Assembly (NCBI RefSeq): GCF_024807945.1
Contig: NZ_JANUFD010000018.1
Coordinates: 62,001 to 126,000, forward strand
Origin: Pseudomonas sp. JUb42
Lineage (GTDB): Bacteria > Pseudomonadota > Gammaproteobacteria > Pseudomonadales > Pseudomonadaceae
Direction: 5' to 3'
Length of the DNA: 64,000 nucleotides
Within the stretch, counting starts at the first letter, position 1. Each line of letters begins with the position of its first letter. Shown piece after piece: positions 62,328-64,000 of this stretch. A program made the translations under genes and the position numbers. Under the pieces are notes generated by a model. It did no database searches. It was not told where the DNA came from and saw only the letters and a list, made by a program, of their open reading frames with translations.

Positions 62328-62412
62328 TTGGAGCGAGGCTTGCCCGCGAACTGGACAACGCGATGCATAGGACACACCGCAGCGAGGCGTTCGCGCGCAA
62401 GCCTCGCTCCAA
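62328..62412. repeat. REPIN, family C
   Basis: Arms TTGGAGCGAGGCTTGCCCGCG and CGCGCAAGCCTCGCTCCAA flank a spacer that itself contains a third partial unit AGCGAGGCGTTCGCG. It lies 28 bases upstream of the LysR start. Confidence 0.85.
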
Positions 62413-62513
62413 CAGGCGCTCGATCTATTTTCTGCAGCGGTTGGAATAAACCCCACCCCGCTTCGTCGTACAGGCTCAAGAAGTTAAACCCACCTGTAAC
62501 GAGAGAAGCTGCC

Positions 62514-62771
62514 ATGAAAACCACCCTGATCGCCCTGACCCTGCTGTCCCTGAGCGCCGTTGCCACTGCCGCCAGTGCCAATACCCAAAACCAGGTGCCG
62601 GTAGAAAACTACACCTATGCCACTCATCTGGATATCGCCAAAGTCACCCATACCCCGGACATGGATTTCTGCGGCGTCAAGCCGGTGCAACTGGGCTACA
62701 TCGACCACGCCGGCCAGTCCCACAACCTGCGCTATCAAGTCGTCGGCAATGGTTGCGACAGCGACAACTGA
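62514..62771 (+). CDS. DUF2790-like secreted small protein
   Basis: An 85-residue protein with an N-terminal signal peptide (cleavage after about ATA or ASA, residue 20-22). The mature part has the DUF2790 pattern: a YTYATHLDIAKV strand, one conserved Cys in MDFCGVKPVQL and another near the end, and LRYQVVGNGC. These are Pseudomonas-specific envelope proteins of unknown function. A GAGAGAAG site precedes the ATG. The two Cys may form a disulfide. Confidence 0.82.
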   Translation: MKTTLIALTLLSLSAVATAASANTQNQVPVENYTYATHLDIAKVTHTPDMDFCGVKPVQLGYIDHAGQSHNLRYQVVGNGCDSDN

Positions 62772-62818
62772 GTCCAGAGCGGGCGGCTACAACAACAATA
62801 ACGCCCAGCCCTCCCCAC

Positions 62819-63958
62819 TCAGTGCCTGGCTGCCAGCTGCCATACCCGCGCCAGATCCCGTGCCCGCTCATGCAGTAATGCCGCCGCATGGCGACAGGCG
62901 AAATCCAGCGTCATCGGCCCGCTGGCCAAGGCAAATGCAGCACTGATGCCGTGCTGATACAACTGCTCGTAACCTTCGCCCAGGGTGCCTGCCAACACCA
63001 CCACCGGCACACCCTGGCGACGGGCGACCCGCGCCACGCCAAAAGGCGTCTTGCCGCGCAGGGTCTGGGCATCGAAGCGTCCCTCGCCGGTCAGTACCAG
63101 ATCAGCGCCGGTCAATGCCTCGGCCAGACCGTTCAAGTCGGCCACTACTTCGACACCCGCACGAAACGACGCCTGCAGATACGCCTTGGCCGCAAAGCCC
63201 ATGCCCCCTGCCGCACCGCTGCCAGGCTGATCGCGTACATCCTTGCCCAGTACCTGCGCCGTCAGTTCGGCAAAATGTCCAAGGGCCGCGTCCAGTGCCA
63301 GCACCTGTTCAGGTGAGGCGCCCTTCTGCGGGCCAAAGATATGGGACGCGCCATTAGGGCCACACAAGGGGTTATCGACATCGGCGGCGATTTCGAACTG
63401 CACATCGGCCAGACGCTTGTCGAAACCGGACAGATCAATCCGAGCCGCATCGGCCAGGGCCAGGCCACCGGCTGCCAGGCTCTGACCGCTGGCGTCGAAG
63501 AAACCTGCTCCCAGCGCTGCAAGCATGCCGCTGCCCGCGTCATTGGTGGCGCTGCCGCCGATGGCCAGAATGACCCGTCGGGCGCCCTTGTCCAAGGCGG
63601 CACGGATCAACTCACCGGTGCCGAACGTGCTGCTGATACAGGCGTCGCGCTGTTCGAGACTGAGCAATTGCAGGCCGCTGGCCATGGCCATTTCGATGAT
63701 TGCCGTACGTGAGTCTTCGAGCCAGCCCCATTGCGCGTCAACCGGCTCGCCCAGCGGACCGCTGACGGTATTGCTCTGCCACTGGCCATTACAGGCCGCC
63801 AGCACCGCTTCGATGGTGCCCTCGCCGCCGTCGGCCATGGGGCACTTGACCAGTTCGGCGTCGGGCCAGACCTCCGTCAGGCCAGTGGCAATGGCATCGG
63901 CGACAGCCTGGGCACTTAGGCTGTCCTTGAAGGAGTCGGGGGCGATGACGATTTTCAT
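62819..63958 (-). CDS. glycerate 2-kinase family (GarK/GlxK type)
   Basis: A 379-residue glycerate kinase. Family blocks are MKIVIAPDSFKDSLSA at the start, MADGGEGTIEAV, GGSATNDAGSGM, and LTGEGRFDAQTLRGKTP near the end. It phosphorylates D-glycerate, feeding the glyoxylate or galactarate routes. The ATG at 63958 follows GAAGAGA; a longer start at 63973 is possible. It is convergent with the DUF2790-like gene. The right flank of the window cuts its upstream region. Confidence 0.93.
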   Translation of the reverse strand: MKIVIAPDSFKDSLSAQAVADAIATGLTEVWPDAELVKCPMADGGEGTIEAVLAACNGQWQSNTVSGPLGEPVDAQWGWLEDSRTAIIEMAMASGLQLLSLEQRDACISSTFGTGELIRAALDKGARRVILAIGGSATNDAGSGMLAALGAGFFDASGQSLAAGGLALADAARIDLSGFDKRLADVQFEIAADVDNPLCGPNGASHIFGPQKGASPEQVLALDAALGHFAELTAQVLGKDVRDQPGSGAAGGMGFAAKAYLQASFRAGVEVVADLNGLAEALTGADLVLTGEGRFDAQTLRGKTPFGVARVARRQGVPVVVLAGTLGEGYEQLYQHGISAAFALASGPMTLDFACRHAAALLHERARDLARVWQLAARH

Positions 63959-64000
63959 GGGATATCTCTTCAAACAACACTATTCGAATTGGCGATATTT

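Overview
The window looks like chromosomal DNA of a fluorescent Pseudomonas (P. fluorescens group or a close relative). The grounds are GC-rich, strongly biased coding sequence, Pseudomonas-type small families (probable DUF2790, DUF6555 and DUF4865 proteins), a pst operon, a FAN1-type VRR-NUC nuclease, and many REP doublets (REPINs) of the kinds scattered through P. fluorescens-group intergenic regions. I saw no rRNA, tRNA, CRISPR, transposase, integrase or prophage gene. The content is metabolic and regulatory rather than a mobile island.

Layout, left to right. 1-1446: 3' part of an RND-efflux outer-membrane factor whose end is encoded by a REPIN. 1.5-9 kb: single genes and pairs (chloroperoxidase-like hydrolase, DUF4865-like protein with a tiny membrane peptide and a LysR regulator, glutaminase, Lrp/AsnC regulator, HAD phosphatase, GabT-like aminotransferase, hydroxyacid dehydrogenase). 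9.1-23.2 kb: a long leftward operon of twelve genes. It pairs a dipeptide/opine-type ABC importer with a three-subunit flavin/iron-sulfur dehydrogenase (opine-oxidase or HcnABC-like), a PuuB-like amine oxidase, an ArgE-type deacylase, a GabD-type aldehyde dehydrogenase and a TtuC-type dehydrogenase. A second aldehyde dehydrogenase with its own terminator lies just upstream. The likely job is uptake and oxidation of an N-substituted amino acid, opine or polyamine conjugate.

25-27 kb: acetyltransferase and cupin pair. 27.3-33 kb: an envelope methionine-sulfoxide repair island: a two-component system, Tat-exported MsrB, a DipZ-like CcdA-thioredoxin fusion with a strikingly Met-rich linker, and lipoprotein-like MsrA. 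33.1-38.6 kb: a small gene behind a near-consensus molybdate (ModE-type) box, mntH, an MFS transporter, a DUF6555-like protein, and norR with a NorR box in front of it. 38.8-44.8 kb: a five-gene operon resembling the mycobacterial decaprenyl-phosphoryl-arabinose pathway (HAD-UbiA fusion, DprE1-like, DprE2-like, flippase-like, GT-C glycosyltransferase). This is the best candidate for a little-described glycosylation system.

45-50 kb: LysR gene and pstSCAB, with a Pho-box-like site and an attenuating terminator after pstS. 50-54 kb: secreted cupin, FAN1-type nuclease, nucleoside deoxyribosyltransferase, acidic micro-protein. 53-57 kb: LysR with divergent AbrB-family permease, and an AGE-family epimerase. 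56.9-58.5 kb: a chemoreceptor with a FliA-type promoter. 58.6-62.3 kb: a CoA-transferase, HMG-CoA-lyase-like and VOC operon with a LysR gene. 62.5-64 kb: DUF2790-like secreted protein and glycerate kinase.

Family names come from reading the proteins by eye; no database search was run.
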